In this document: positions 18,541-27,589 of the stretch, piece by piece | Numbering within the stretch: position 1 is the first letter of the stretch | How the letters are laid out: each line of letters starts with the position of its first letter | DNA from: Paraburkholderia antibiotica | GTDB lineage: Bacteria > Pseudomonadota > Gammaproteobacteria > Burkholderiales > Burkholderiaceae | DNA: 64,000 nucleotides | Assembly: GCF_012927125.1 (NCBI RefSeq) | Contig: NZ_JABBFZ010000002.1 | Location: 248,001-312,000, forward strand | Reading direction: 5' to 3' | The notes under the pieces: model-generated | Told to the model about the DNA's origin: nothing | The model's database searches: none | The model's input: only the letters and a program-made list of their open reading frames with translations | Made by a program: the position numbers and the translations under genes

Positions 18541-18886
18541 GAATGGCCTCCGGGTGGCAGCGTGACAGCGTTGTTATTTCCCGGCACGGGGCCGTGGCGC
18601 GATGAGAATCGGCACGGCCTCGCGCGTCGGCAAAACCGCGGCGGGCTTCGCGCGGACCGGGCGGCTTTCGGCATGGCGGACTGCCTCGAAAGGCCGCGAT
18701 CGATGTCGAGACCTTTCCTGACACTCGCGAGACTCACGCGATACCCGCGCCCGGTCATCCGCCATCTTAGCCAATCCGCTCCGCGCGAGGCAGCTTTTCT
18801 TGACGCAACACCGTCCATCCCTGCCGTCGAGCCGCTGTCCCGCACCGAAGTCTGCTACGCTGCGCCCTTCACCACCTTGCCTTCAA
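18541..18886. other. Divergent intergenic region
   Basis: 346 bp between gltS (minus) and the DUF6232 gene (plus). It should carry both promoters. No further gene is recognised and no clear operator was seen. Confidence 0.4.
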
Positions 18887-19294
18887 ATGATGGACAATCC
18901 TTTCAACGATCGCGGCGTGTCGGTCACGCGCAATGCGCTTTCTTCCGCGGGTCAGGTTTTTCCGCTGCGCGATATCGTCGATGTGCAGGTCGTCACCGTG
19001 CCGAAGAACAAGGTCCTGCCGATCGTGATTTCGGTGGCCGGGTTGATCGGCGCGATCGTCGGCGGCGTGTTGAGCTCGCCGTCGGGTCTCGTCTGCGGGG
19101 TCATGCTGATCGTGGTCGGCTGGCTGACGTGGGCCACGCAGGACATTACGCATCGGTTGATGGTGAAGACGGCCGGTGGCGAGCGCGAAGCGCTGATGAG
19201 CACCGATCGCGAGTTCGTCGAACGGGTGAGCGCGGCGGTGCGGCAGGCGAAGACGGCTGCGGCCGCGAGTGCTTCGGCAGCGCCGAAGGCGTGA
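18887..19294 (+). CDS. DUF6232-like membrane protein
   Basis: 135 residues. It starts MMDNPFNDRGVSVTRNAL and continues with a short beta-rich part (VFPLRDIVDVQVVTVPK), two close transmembrane segments (LPIVISVAGLIGAIVGGVL and GVMLIVVGWLTWA) and a C-terminal soluble tail. This layout fits small DUF6232-type proteins of Burkholderiaceae. Two consecutive ATGs at 18887 and 18890 are possible starts and neither has a strong ribosome site. The function is unknown. Confidence 0.65.
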   Translation: MMDNPFNDRGVSVTRNALSSAGQVFPLRDIVDVQVVTVPKNKVLPIVISVAGLIGAIVGGVLSSPSGLVCGVMLIVVGWLTWATQDITHRLMVKTAGGEREALMSTDREFVERVSAAVRQAKTAAAASASAAPKA

Positions 19295-19422
19295 GGGCAC
19301 CGCGAAGCGGCACCACCGCGCGTTGCTACGCTTCACCTTCCCAAAGGCCATGCGCGACCGAGTCCCTTCCCACCCGCATGGCCATCCGTTTGCTTCGTCG
19401 AACGAACTGATTGCCGCCGCTC

Positions 19423-21876
19423 TCACTCCAGGTTGAGCGGATTCACGCGCCAGATATTGCGCGCATATTCGCCGATCGTGCGATCCGACGAAAACTGCCC
19501 CATCCCGGCGACGTTCTCGATCGTGCTTTCGACCCATGCCTGGCGGTCGACAAAACGCGCATCCACGTCGTTCTGCGCCTGCGCGAACGCGGCGAAGTCG
19601 GCCAGCACCATGTAGTGATCGCCCCAGTCCACCAGCGTGTGGAAGATGTCCGAGAAGCGCAGCGGGTCGTCCGGCGAAAAGAAGCCCGAGCGGATCTGAT
19701 CGAGCGCGGTACGCAATTCTTCGTTCTCCTCGTAGATCTGCCGCGGCCGGTAGCCGCTCGCGCGCAGGCTGTCCACTTCGTCGGCGGTGTGGCCGAAGAT
19801 GAAGATGTTCTCGCGCCCCACCGCGTCGCAGATCTCGATGTTCGCGCCGTCCATCGTGCCGATCGTCAACGCGCCGTTCAGCGCAAGCTTCATGTTGCCG
19901 GTGCCCGACGCCTCGGTGCCGGCCATCGAAATCTGCTCGGACAGGTCGGCCGCTGGAATGATCAGCTCGGCCACGCTGACGCCGTAGTTCGGCACGAACA
20001 CGACCTTCAGCCGATCGCCGATCAGCGGATCGTGATTGACCTTCTGGCTCACGTCGCCGATCAGCTTGATGATCGTCTTCGCCATCCGGTACGCGGACGC
20101 GGCCTTGCCGGCGAACAGCACGACACGCGGCACCCAGTCGCGCTCCGGATTCGCGCGGATCTGGTTGTAGCGCACGATCACGTGCAGCACGTTCAGCAGC
20201 TGTCGCTTGTATTCGTGAATGCGCTTGACCTGCAGATCGAACAGCGCATCGGGGTTGAAGTGCAGCTTCGTGTGATGCGCAAGCCGCTGCACGAGCCGCA
20301 GCTTGGCCTGTCGCTTCGCGTCGCGGAAGGCGTCGATGAATTCGCTGTCCTTGCGCAGATTGCGCAGCTGTTCAAGCTCGAACAGATTGCTGCGCCAGTG
20401 CTTGCCGATGCGCGAGTCGATCAGCGACGACAGCGACGGACTCGCCTGCGCGAGCCAGCGGCGCGGCGTGATGCCGTTGGTGACGTTGGTGAAGCGGTCC
20501 GGATAGACACGCGCGAAATCGGCGAAGATGTCGCGCGTCATCAGTTGCGAGTGCAGCTTCGACACGCCGTTCACCTTGTGACTCGCGACGATCGCCAGAT
20601 ACGCCATGCGCACGCGCCGCTGGCCGTATTCGTCGACGAGCGAAATGCGGCGGATCATCTCGCCGTCATGGCCCGACTGTTCGCTCACGTGCTTCAGGAA
20701 CTGCGCGTTGATCTCGAAGATGATCTCCAGATGTCGCGGCAGCAACCGCGCCAACATTTCGACGTCCCAGGTTTCGAGCGCCTCGGGCATCAGCGTGTGA
20801 TTCGTGTACGAGAAGATCTGCGTCACGTGTTTCCACGCCTTGTCCCACGGCAGATGATGCACGTCGACGAGCAGACGCATCAGCTCGGGAATCGCGAGCA
20901 CCGGATGGGTGTCGTTCAGATGCACGGTGACCTTCTCGGAGAAACGCCCGAAGGTGCTGTGCGTGCGCTGATAGCGGCGAATCAGGTCCTGCATCGTCGC
21001 CGACACGAAGAAGTACTCCTGGCGCAGCCGCAACTCGCGGCCGGCGGGCGTCGAGTCGTCCGGATACAGCAGCCGCGAGACGTTTTCCGACATGTTCTTG
21101 GTGTCGACCGCATTGCGGTAGTCGCCGCGATTGAACGCGCCGAGGTCGAGTTCGTCGGTCGCGCGCGCGGACCACAGGCGCAGCGTGTTGGTCGCGTCGG
21201 TCGCATAGCCGGGGATCACGGTGTCGTACGCGGTCGCGTTGACGTGCTCGGTGTCGATCCATTCGGTCTTGTCGCCGCGCTGCACGGTGCGGCCGCCGAA
21301 ATGCACCATGTATTTGATTTCAGGCCGCGGAAACTCCCACGGATTGCCCGCGCGCAGCCAGTAGTCCGGCGCCTCGACCTGCTCGCCGTCGACGATTTCC
21401 TGACGGAACATCCCGTACTCGTAGCGGATGCCATAGCCGAAGCCGGGGATGCCGAGCGTCGCCATCGAGTCCAGAAAGCACGCGGCGAGCCGGCCGAGGC
21501 CGCCGTTGCCGAGCGCGGCGTCCGGCTCGATCTCGATCAGCGCGTCCATATCGACGCCAAGACTCGCGAGCGCCTCCTTCATCTGATCGTGAATGCCGAG
21601 CGCGAGCAGCGCGTTCGTAAAGGTCCGGCCGATCAGAAACTCCATCGACAGGTAGTAGACCCGCTTCACGTCCTGCTCGTACTGCAGGCGCGTGGTCTTC
21701 ATCCAGCGCGCGACGAGCCGGTCGCGCACAGCGAGCGCGGCCGCATGCAGCCAGTCGTGCGGATGGGCGGTGACGGCGTCCTTGCCGACGCCGTACATCA
21801 TGCGATTCGAAATTGAGCGCCGTAGCGCGTCGACGGTACTGTTGAGCTGGTCGAATTCCAGATCGACGGCTGTCAT
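19423..21876 (-). CDS. glgP: Glycogen/alpha-glucan phosphorylase
   Basis: 817 residues, full length for the family. It releases glucose-1-phosphate from glycogen or maltodextrin using pyridoxal phosphate. Recognisable blocks are VYYLSMEFLIGRTF near residue 75, LAACFLDSMATLGIPGFGYG, LNDTHPVLAIPELMR, FTNVTNGITPRRWL and the PLP site EASGTGNMKLALNGALTIG followed by TMDGANIEI near residue 660. It is a single gene; no other glg gene is adjacent. Starts at MTAVDLEFDQL. Confidence 0.95.
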   Translation of the reverse strand: MTAVDLEFDQLNSTVDALRRSISNRMMYGVGKDAVTAHPHDWLHAAALAVRDRLVARWMKTTRLQYEQDVKRVYYLSMEFLIGRTFTNALLALGIHDQMKEALASLGVDMDALIEIEPDAALGNGGLGRLAACFLDSMATLGIPGFGYGIRYEYGMFRQEIVDGEQVEAPDYWLRAGNPWEFPRPEIKYMVHFGGRTVQRGDKTEWIDTEHVNATAYDTVIPGYATDATNTLRLWSARATDELDLGAFNRGDYRNAVDTKNMSENVSRLLYPDDSTPAGRELRLRQEYFFVSATMQDLIRRYQRTHSTFGRFSEKVTVHLNDTHPVLAIPELMRLLVDVHHLPWDKAWKHVTQIFSYTNHTLMPEALETWDVEMLARLLPRHLEIIFEINAQFLKHVSEQSGHDGEMIRRISLVDEYGQRRVRMAYLAIVASHKVNGVSKLHSQLMTRDIFADFARVYPDRFTNVTNGITPRRWLAQASPSLSSLIDSRIGKHWRSNLFELEQLRNLRKDSEFIDAFRDAKRQAKLRLVQRLAHHTKLHFNPDALFDLQVKRIHEYKRQLLNVLHVIVRYNQIRANPERDWVPRVVLFAGKAASAYRMAKTIIKLIGDVSQKVNHDPLIGDRLKVVFVPNYGVSVAELIIPAADLSEQISMAGTEASGTGNMKLALNGALTIGTMDGANIEICDAVGRENIFIFGHTADEVDSLRASGYRPRQIYEENEELRTALDQIRSGFFSPDDPLRFSDIFHTLVDWGDHYMVLADFAAFAQAQNDVDARFVDRQAWVESTIENVAGMGQFSSDRTIGEYARNIWRVNPLNLE

Positions 21877-22634
21877 CGAAGCCTCCGGGTAATTCGACAG
21901 GGCAGACGCGAACCGCAGTGTGGACGGACGGGAGGCGCGTGCCTGTCGAAGCGGTTAAAGAATCAGAGTAGGACATTTTAGGACTCGCGCACACCCGGGC
22001 GTGCGAGCGGATTGCGACGCACATGGCGTGCCTGGTGCACTCGCCCGGTATCGCGTGCGAGTGCGGCAGCGGACGCTCGAAGGCGGTGCAAACCCGCGCG
22101 ACGGCGGCACCTGGGGCGTGCATTGGCATGCGCAACGGCGCGTAGCGGCGCAGCGGATGTTGCGGGTCCTGGCGCGTTCATGCGGCTCACTTCGATTATT
22201 TTTTCGGCACATGACGGGCGCGTGAAGCAACAGTTTGTTCCCCGCGATGTGGTGCAATCTGGCGGCTTTCATGCAGGGCAATTTGAGCTTATGCGGGGCG
22301 GGTCAGTCGCGCGGAATGTGCGGGCGAAGGGGTTTCGATTGGGCGAGGCTGCACGAATTTGACCGTTAGTTGCGTATCTGGGCTGAGGCGTGAGGAACCG
22401 AAACGCTGCCCCACTCTGCTCGCATCCCTGCACGATCGGTCCGTCTCTGCAACAATCGCAGCGTTGCGCCGCACCGGCCACAAGCCGCCACGCTCACAGC
22501 CCGTCAGCCTGACAGCACGCTTACGCTTGATCCGCGACGCAACCGCAACCCGCCCACAACCCGAACAGCCGTCCACGCGCCGTCTCCTATCGAGCGGCCG
22601 CCGCATCGGCTTGCCCAACCCGACGAGCCACGCC
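21877..22634. other. Intergenic, no gene recognised
   Basis: 758 bp between glgP and the DHA2 transporter, transcribed divergently. Open frames here have no ribosome site and no recognisable protein; their composition looks like non-coding GC-rich DNA. It includes the upstream in-frame extension of the transporter gene, which I do not believe is translated. Confidence 0.45.
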
Positions 22635-24068
22635 TTGTCCGATAAGCTCAGCACTCCCGTCAGCGCGCCCGCGCCCACCCTGCCCGCCGACGGCCCGATG
22701 TCCGCCGCGAACCGTCGCGCGATGGCCGCGATCATGCTCGCCGTCGCGCTCGCCACGCTCGATACCGCCATCGCCAATACCGCGCTGCCCGCGATCGCCG
22801 CCGATCTGCACGCGGCGCCGGCTGCGTCGGTGTGGATCATCAACGCGTACCAGCTCGCGATGGTCGCGACGCTGCTGCCGCTCGCCGCGCTCGGCGACAT
22901 CGTCGGGCATCGGCGCATTTATATCGGCGGGATCGCGCTGTTCACGCTGAGTTCGCTCGGCTGCGCGATGGCGCCGACGCTGCCGCTGCTTGCCGCCGCG
23001 CGCATCGTCCAGGGCCTCGGCGCGAGCGCGATCATGAGCGTCAACACCGCGCTGATCCGCTATCTGTATCCGCCGCATCGGCTCGGGCGCGGGCTCGGTA
23101 CCAATGCGCTGATCGTCGGCGTGTCGTTCGCGGTCGGGCCGACGGTGGCGTCGCTGATCCTGTCGGTGGCGACGTGGCCGTGGCTGTTCGCGGTCAACGT
23201 GCCGCTCGGCGTACTGGCGCTGAGCTTCGCGATGCCGGCGCTGCCGCACACCGCCCAGGGCAAGCATCAGCTCGATCCGGTGGCAGCGCTGCTCAACGTG
23301 ATCACGTTCGCCGCGCTGATCTTCGCGCTCGGCGAGGCGGCGCAACGCGCGTCGATGCAGATCGTGCTGAGCGCCGCGGCGATCGCCGTCGTGTTCGGTC
23401 TGCTGCTGATCCGCCGTGAAGCGGGCCACCCCGCGCCGATGCTGCCGGTCGATCTGTTCAGGCGGCCGGTGTTCGCGCTGTCGGCGGTGACGGCCGTGTG
23501 CTCGTTCGCCGCGCAGGGCCTCGCATTCGTGTCGCTGCCGTTCTATTTCGAAGACGTGCTGCTGCGCAGCCAGGTCGAGACCGGTTTCCTGATGACGCCG
23601 TGGCCCGTCGTCGTCGCGCTTGCCGCGCCGCTCGCGGGCGGCCTGTCCGACCGTTATCCGCCGGGGCTGCTCGGCGCGATCGGGCTGGCGGTGCTGTCGG
23701 CGGGGATGGCGTCGCTCGCGCTGTTGCCCGCGCATCCGCACGTGCTCGACATCGGCATCCGGATGGCGATCTGCGGCGCGGGTTTCGGCTTTTTCCAGTC
23801 GCCGAATCTGAAGGCGTTGATGGCGAGCGCGCCGCCGGAGCGCAGCGGCGGCGCGAGCGGCATCGTCGCGACCGCGCGTCTGCTCGGTCAGGCGACCGGC
23901 GCGGCGCTCGTCGCGTTGTGCTTCGGCATCGCCGGACGCCAGCATGGGCCGACGCTCGCGCTCGGCACCGGCGCGTTCTTCGCGGGCGCGGCGAGTCTGG
24001 CGAGCGGCTTGCGGCTGCTCGCGCCATCGCATCGTTCGGGGGAACGGGTGAAGACAGTCGTGAAGTGA
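22635..24068 (+). CDS. DHA2-family MFS efflux transporter
   Basis: 477 residues with about 14 hydrophobic helices. The first helix has LAVALATLDTAIANTALPAI, the DHA2 signature, followed by WIINAYQLAMVATLLPLAAL and GDIVGHRRIYIGG (motif A). Such pumps export drugs or metabolites using the proton gradient. The start is uncertain: TTG at 22635 gives MSDKLSTP and is used here, the ATG at 22698 (MSAANRRAM) is equally credible, and much longer upstream frames are unlikely. No TetR or periplasmic adaptor gene is adjacent. Confidence 0.85.
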   Translation: MSDKLSTPVSAPAPTLPADGPMSAANRRAMAAIMLAVALATLDTAIANTALPAIAADLHAAPAASVWIINAYQLAMVATLLPLAALGDIVGHRRIYIGGIALFTLSSLGCAMAPTLPLLAAARIVQGLGASAIMSVNTALIRYLYPPHRLGRGLGTNALIVGVSFAVGPTVASLILSVATWPWLFAVNVPLGVLALSFAMPALPHTAQGKHQLDPVAALLNVITFAALIFALGEAAQRASMQIVLSAAAIAVVFGLLLIRREAGHPAPMLPVDLFRRPVFALSAVTAVCSFAAQGLAFVSLPFYFEDVLLRSQVETGFLMTPWPVVVALAAPLAGGLSDRYPPGLLGAIGLAVLSAGMASLALLPAHPHVLDIGIRMAICGAGFGFFQSPNLKALMASAPPERSGGASGIVATARLLGQATGAALVALCFGIAGRQHGPTLALGTGAFFAGAASLASGLRLLAPSHRSGERVKTVVK

Positions 24069-24182
24069 GAGGCGCGATCGCGCGGGAGATGGTGGAAGCG
24101 TTGTGGGGAACGTGGCGGGAGCAATGCGCACGGTGGGCGGTGAGCGATGAACGGTGAGCAACGCACCAGCCAACCTGCCGCG

Positions 24183-24219
24183 AAAAACACGAAGCGGCGA
24201 CAGCGCTAGCCGCCTCGTG
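24183..24219 (-). terminator. Terminator after threonine aldolase
   Basis: An inverted repeat CACGA-GCGGC / GCCGC-TCGTG with one internal mismatch at 24188-24219 is followed on the minus strand by TTTTT. It lies between convergent genes and ends the threonine aldolase transcript. Confidence 0.65.
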
Positions 24220-24272
24220 CGAGATCAACGCGTCGCGCCCGATGCGGCGCGATCGGCGTCGAACAGAACCGC

Positions 24273-25280
24273 TCAGCGCGCCGCGAAGTACCCCTTCACC
24301 GCCGCGATAAACGTATCGATATCCGCGCGCGACACATCCTTGTGCGTGACGAAGCGCGACGCGTACAGCATCTGCGTGAGGATGCCGCGTTCCTTGAGCC
24401 ACGCTTCGAGCGGCGCGCAATGCTGCTGCGGAAACTGCGCGAACACCATGTTGGTCGCGACCGACTGCACCTGCACCGGGTCGATCGTCGCCAACCCCTC
24501 GGCCAGATGCGCGGCGTTCGCGTGGTCGTCGGCGAGACGCTCGACGTCGTGATCCAGCGCGTACAGGCACGCCGCCGCGAGCACGCCCGCCTGACGCATG
24601 CCGCCACCGAGCACCTTGCGCCAGCGATGCGCAACGTCGATCAACGAGCGGCTGCCGACCAGCACCGAGCCCACCGGCGCGCCCAGTCCCTTCGAAAAGC
24701 AGATCGACACCGAATCGAACGGCCTGGCGAGCGCCGCGACCGGCTGGCCCGACGCGACCGCCGCGTTGAACACGCGCGCGCCGTCGAGGTGGGTCGCGAG
24801 GCCGCGCTCGCGCGCGAGTTGCGTTGCATCGGCCACGTACTGCGCCGGCAGCACCTTGCCGCCGATCGTGTTTTCCAGCGCGAGTAGACGCGTGCGCGCG
24901 AAGTGGTTGTCGATCGGCTTGATCGCGGCGGCGATTTTCTCGAGCGGGATCGAGCCGTCGGCGGCATTTTCGAGCGGCTGCGGCTGGATGCTGCCGAGCA
25001 CCGCCGCGCCGCCGCCTTCGTACTTATAGGTGTGCGCGAGTTGACCGACGATGTATTCGTCGCCGCGCGCGCAGTGCGCCATCAACGCGGCGAGATTGCT
25101 TTGCGTGCCGCTCGGAAAGAACAGTCCCGCTTCCTTGCCAGTGCGCTCGGCCAGCGTGGCCTGCAGACGCAGTACGGTGGGGTCGTCGCCCCAGACGTCG
25201 TCGCCGACTTCGGCCGCCGACATCGCCGCGAGCATCGGCGGAGTCGGACGGGTAACGGTATCGCTGCGCAAATCGATCAT
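24273..25280 (-). CDS. ltaE: Low-specificity L-threonine aldolase
   Basis: 335 residues. Pyridoxal-phosphate enzyme that splits L-threonine and L-allo-threonine to glycine and acetaldehyde. Lys197 (CFSKGLGAPVGS) is the PLP lysine and His83 (LAHTYKYEGG) the ring-stacking residue, both at the same numbers as in E. coli LtaE. The N-terminal MIDLRSDTVTRPTPPM is the family's typical start and has AGGGA upstream, so the longer ATG is rejected. The gene is single, convergent with the transporter gene. Confidence 0.93.
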   Translation of the reverse strand: MIDLRSDTVTRPTPPMLAAMSAAEVGDDVWGDDPTVLRLQATLAERTGKEAGLFFPSGTQSNLAALMAHCARGDEYIVGQLAHTYKYEGGGAAVLGSIQPQPLENAADGSIPLEKIAAAIKPIDNHFARTRLLALENTIGGKVLPAQYVADATQLARERGLATHLDGARVFNAAVASGQPVAALARPFDSVSICFSKGLGAPVGSVLVGSRSLIDVAHRWRKVLGGGMRQAGVLAAACLYALDHDVERLADDHANAAHLAEGLATIDPVQVQSVATNMVFAQFPQQHCAPLEAWLKERGILTQMLYASRFVTHKDVSRADIDTFIAAVKGYFAAR

Positions 25281-25400
25281 TGTGTGTCCCTGTGCGTCCA
25301 TTGAATGACAGCCTACGGCGGCCGGCCGCGCATGCGCTCCCAGGGAACGCCTACGCGCCGGTAATCGAGCCGTATAGTGTATTCAATTAAAACGACGCTG

Positions 25401-25432
25401 AAAATCGGCGCATCCCCTCAACCGCGCCGATT
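25401..25432 (-). terminator. Terminator after the NlpD-like gene
   Basis: AATCGGCGC at 25403-25411 pairs with GCGCCGATT at 25424-25432; on the minus strand it is followed by TTTT. It sits about 20 bp past the stop of the LytM lipoprotein gene. Confidence 0.65.
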
Positions 25433-25452
25433 CTGCGGAGAAATGCGGGGGC

Positions 25453-26265
25453 TTAGCCGCCCGGCTTCGGCAGCCACTGGAGCGGATCGACCGGCTGACC
25501 GTTCTGACGCACTTCGAACTGGATCGACGCGACGCCGCGGCTATCCACGCCGACTTCGCCGATGGTCTGCCCTTGCGCGACCGCGTCGCCTTCCTTGACG
25601 AGCAACTGGCTGTTCTGACCGTACGCGGTGATCAGCGAATCGTTGTGCTTGATGATGATGAGCGGGCCATAGGCTTCGATGCCGGAGCCCGCGTAGACCA
25701 CGCGGCCGGTCGCGGCGGCCTTGACCGGATCGCCGGGCCGCGCGCCGATCACGATGCCATTCGACGATCCCGGCGAGAAAGTGCGCAGGATCGGACCGCG
25801 CAGCGGCCATTGCAGCACGCCCTGCTGCGGCCCCGTCGATGCGACCGGCGCGCCGGGCACAGCACCGGCTGCCGCATTCGGTGCCGTGCCTGGAGCGACG
25901 GGCACAACGGGAGCCACGGGCGCTATCGCGACCGGCGGCGCGATCACGCTGCCCGAGCCCATCGGCGGCGACACGCGCAGCACTTGCCCCGGCGCGACCT
26001 GCGCGTTGACGGGCAGGCCGTTCCATCCCGCGAGTTCCTGCGGCTTGCGGCCATATGCCGAGGCAATGCCGGCGAGCGTGTCGCCCGGGTTGACGCGGTA
26101 ATAGCCGGCCGGCACGGAGACCGTCGCAAGGCTGGTCGCGCTGGACGGTGCGTTGCTGTAGAAGGGCGTGCTCTCCCACGGCATCGTCGTGCAGCCGGCG
26201 ACCATCGCGCCGAGCGCCGCGGCCGTCAGCAGCCGCATCCCCGTCAGTTGCCATTGTCCTGTCAT
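25453..26265 (-). CDS. NlpD-like LysM/LytM lipoprotein
   Basis: 270 residues. A lipoprotein signal ends at VAGCTTMP. A LysM domain follows (YYRVNPGDTLAGIASAYG, GRKPQELAGWNGL). After a Pro/Val/Ala linker comes an M23/LytM domain (GVLQWPLRGPILRTF, IIIKHNDSLITAYGQN, GVASIQFEVRQNGQPVDP). The metal ligands of active M23 peptidases are not there: the HxxxD site reads NGIVIG and the HxH site reads IQFEV. As in E. coli NlpD it is therefore probably an amidase activator in cell separation, anchored in the outer membrane. The ATG follows GAGGAAAATCAC. In many proteobacteria nlpD is next to rpoS or surE; here it is not. Confidence 0.85.
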   Translation of the reverse strand: MTGQWQLTGMRLLTAAALGAMVAGCTTMPWESTPFYSNAPSSATSLATVSVPAGYYRVNPGDTLAGIASAYGRKPQELAGWNGLPVNAQVAPGQVLRVSPPMGSGSVIAPPVAIAPVAPVVPVAPGTAPNAAAGAVPGAPVASTGPQQGVLQWPLRGPILRTFSPGSSNGIVIGARPGDPVKAAATGRVVYAGSGIEAYGPLIIIKHNDSLITAYGQNSQLLVKEGDAVAQGQTIGEVGVDSRGVASIQFEVRQNGQPVDPLQWLPKPGG

Positions 26266-26478
26266 GTGATTTTCCTCGACGTGTTTCTCAACCGGATTCA
26301 ATCGACCGCGCCAGCATTTGCCGTGCCGCCCTGCCCTGGGTGCTTACAAGCCGTGCTTTACAGCCCGCGTTTTGCAGCCCGTCCTCACGGCCCGGCAACA
26401 CAGCCTGTCTATTATGCGCGACGGCCACGCGCACGCCGCCGCGCATCCCGCGCGCATCCCATCATCCCGCCGCGCTCC

Positions 26479-26790
26479 TCAGACGCTGCCCTGCGTCTCG
26501 ACGACCAGCACGCGCGCCACGCCGAGCGGATGGGCAACGTGCTCGGTGCCGACCGACGCGTAGAACACGTCGCCGGTCTCGAGCACCGTCGTACGTTCGA
26601 CGCCGTCTTCGCGATAGCGCATCTCGACACGCCCATCGAGCACCGCGAACACCTCCTCGCCGTCGTTCACGTGCCACTTGTACGGCTGATCCGTCCAGTG
26701 CAGACGCGTGGTGATGCCGTTCATGTTGGCGATGTCGAGCGCGCCCCACGGACGCGTCGCGGTAAAGCTTCTGCTGCGGATGATCTTCAT
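26479..26790 (-). CDS. Small cupin-domain protein
   Basis: 103 residues forming one cupin barrel: GEEVFAVLDGRVEMRY is motif 1-like and ETGDVFYASVGTEHVAHP is motif 2-like with the His ligand. The start MKIIRSRSF is typical of this small family; a frame 49 codons longer lacks a ribosome site. Single cupins of this size bind a metal or small ligand, but no reaction can be stated. The gene is followed by the NlpD-like gene on the same strand at 213 bp distance. Confidence 0.75.
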   Translation of the reverse strand: MKIIRSRSFTATRPWGALDIANMNGITTRLHWTDQPYKWHVNDGEEVFAVLDGRVEMRYREDGVERTTVLETGDVFYASVGTEHVAHPLGVARVLVVETQGSV

Positions 26791-27038
26791 GGTCGATGAG
26801 CAATGGGCCGGTGCGACCCGCGCGGCGATGGCCCGTGCGCCCTTGGGCGACGGCGCTTGCGCGGCTGGCCCTATTATAGGTCCCGCGACTCGCGGGCCGG
26901 CGCGAACGAGCCGACAGAGCCGACACACGCGATCCATCGGCCGATTCTTACGGTTATTGCAACCGTTAGGGCGTCGCCTATACTCAACAAGCCGCGTGGA
27001 GAACCTTACGACAACGTCGGGATTCTGGGAGGAGGAGA

Positions 27039-27359
27039 ATGAACAAAGCCACTTTTCTGGCCGTGCAACTCAATGTCGACGATGTGGCGGCCTCTCCCGG
27101 CCTCGTCGAACTGCTGAACACGCATCTGATCTTTGCCGCCGACGTCGCCGAGGCCGCCGATGCGCTCGTGCAACTGGCGAGCATCGCGGGGCTGTCGAGC
27201 GGGGTCAAGGCGAGCGTCGAGCTGCCCGCGGTCGCGATCGAACAGTTGCGCGAAGCGCTCGACAATCTGAGCGGCTACGACGAATCATGGCTGCTCGCGC
27301 TGGAGCCGAGCCGCGCGTTGTTCGACGACATTGGCCGGCGGCATCGCACGCTGCATTGA
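27039..27359 (+). CDS. Conserved-looking protein of unknown function
   Basis: 106 residues, with a very strong ribosome site (GGAGGAGGAG) just before the ATG. The sequence is Ala/Leu/Asp-rich and helical (NKATFLAVQLNVDDVAASPG, then LVELLNTHLIFAADVAEAAD), without signal peptide or membrane segment. I do not recognise a domain. The strong ribosome site and a proper terminator 55 bp after the stop argue that it is a real, separately expressed gene. Confidence 0.65.
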   Translation: MNKATFLAVQLNVDDVAASPGLVELLNTHLIFAADVAEAADALVQLASIAGLSSGVKASVELPAVAIEQLREALDNLSGYDESWLLALEPSRALFDDIGRRHRTLH

Positions 27360-27413
27360 CACCGCGCCCTTGAGGATGAGGGACCACAGCGCGCCAATCG
27401 CGCCGTAAACGAC

Positions 27414-27449
27414 AAAACGCCATCCGATCGAACTGGACGGCGTTTTTTC
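27414..27449 (+). terminator. Terminator of the unknown 106-residue gene
   Basis: AAAACGCC at 27414-27421 pairs with GGCGTTTT at 27439-27446, ending in a run of T. This is a standard intrinsic terminator for the plus-strand gene. Confidence 0.8.
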
Positions 27450-27484
27450 TTGCCCGCCGCCTTCGCGCTGTTCAGCGAGGCGGC

Positions 27485-27589
27485 GTCTGCTTCTACAGCA
27501 ACTGCTTCTGCATCTACACGTACTTCCACATCTACAGCTACATCAACGGCAACTTCTACTGCGAACTTCTGCGCAACCCGTAGCGGCGA
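27485..27589. repeat. Decayed low-complexity repeat beyond DUF4148
   Basis: A run of CTTCTACAG-, CATCTACA- and ACTTCTAC-like units, with strong 3- and 6-bp periodicity, lies between the + strand terminator and the DUF4148 stop. Read on the minus strand in the DUF4148 frame it stays open past the TAA and would encode a Val/Ala/Asp/Glu-rich repeat followed by a Lys-rich AAGKKKRRP stretch. I see no start codon or ribosome site, so it is treated as non-coding. Confidence 0.5.

Noticed and set aside
19411..21816. 801-codon open frame on the plus strand
   Set aside because: It is the exact antisense of glycogen phosphorylase. Its translation is Arg/His/Val/Leu-rich without domain, as expected from GC-rich shadow frames.
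22012..22362. 116-codon plus-strand frame in the glgP/transporter gap
   Set aside because: No ribosome site, no domain and shadow-like composition; the gap is left without a gene.
22587..24173. 528-codon minus-strand frame
   Set aside because: Antisense of the DHA2 transporter, extremely Arg/Gln/Asp-rich and without recognisable motif.
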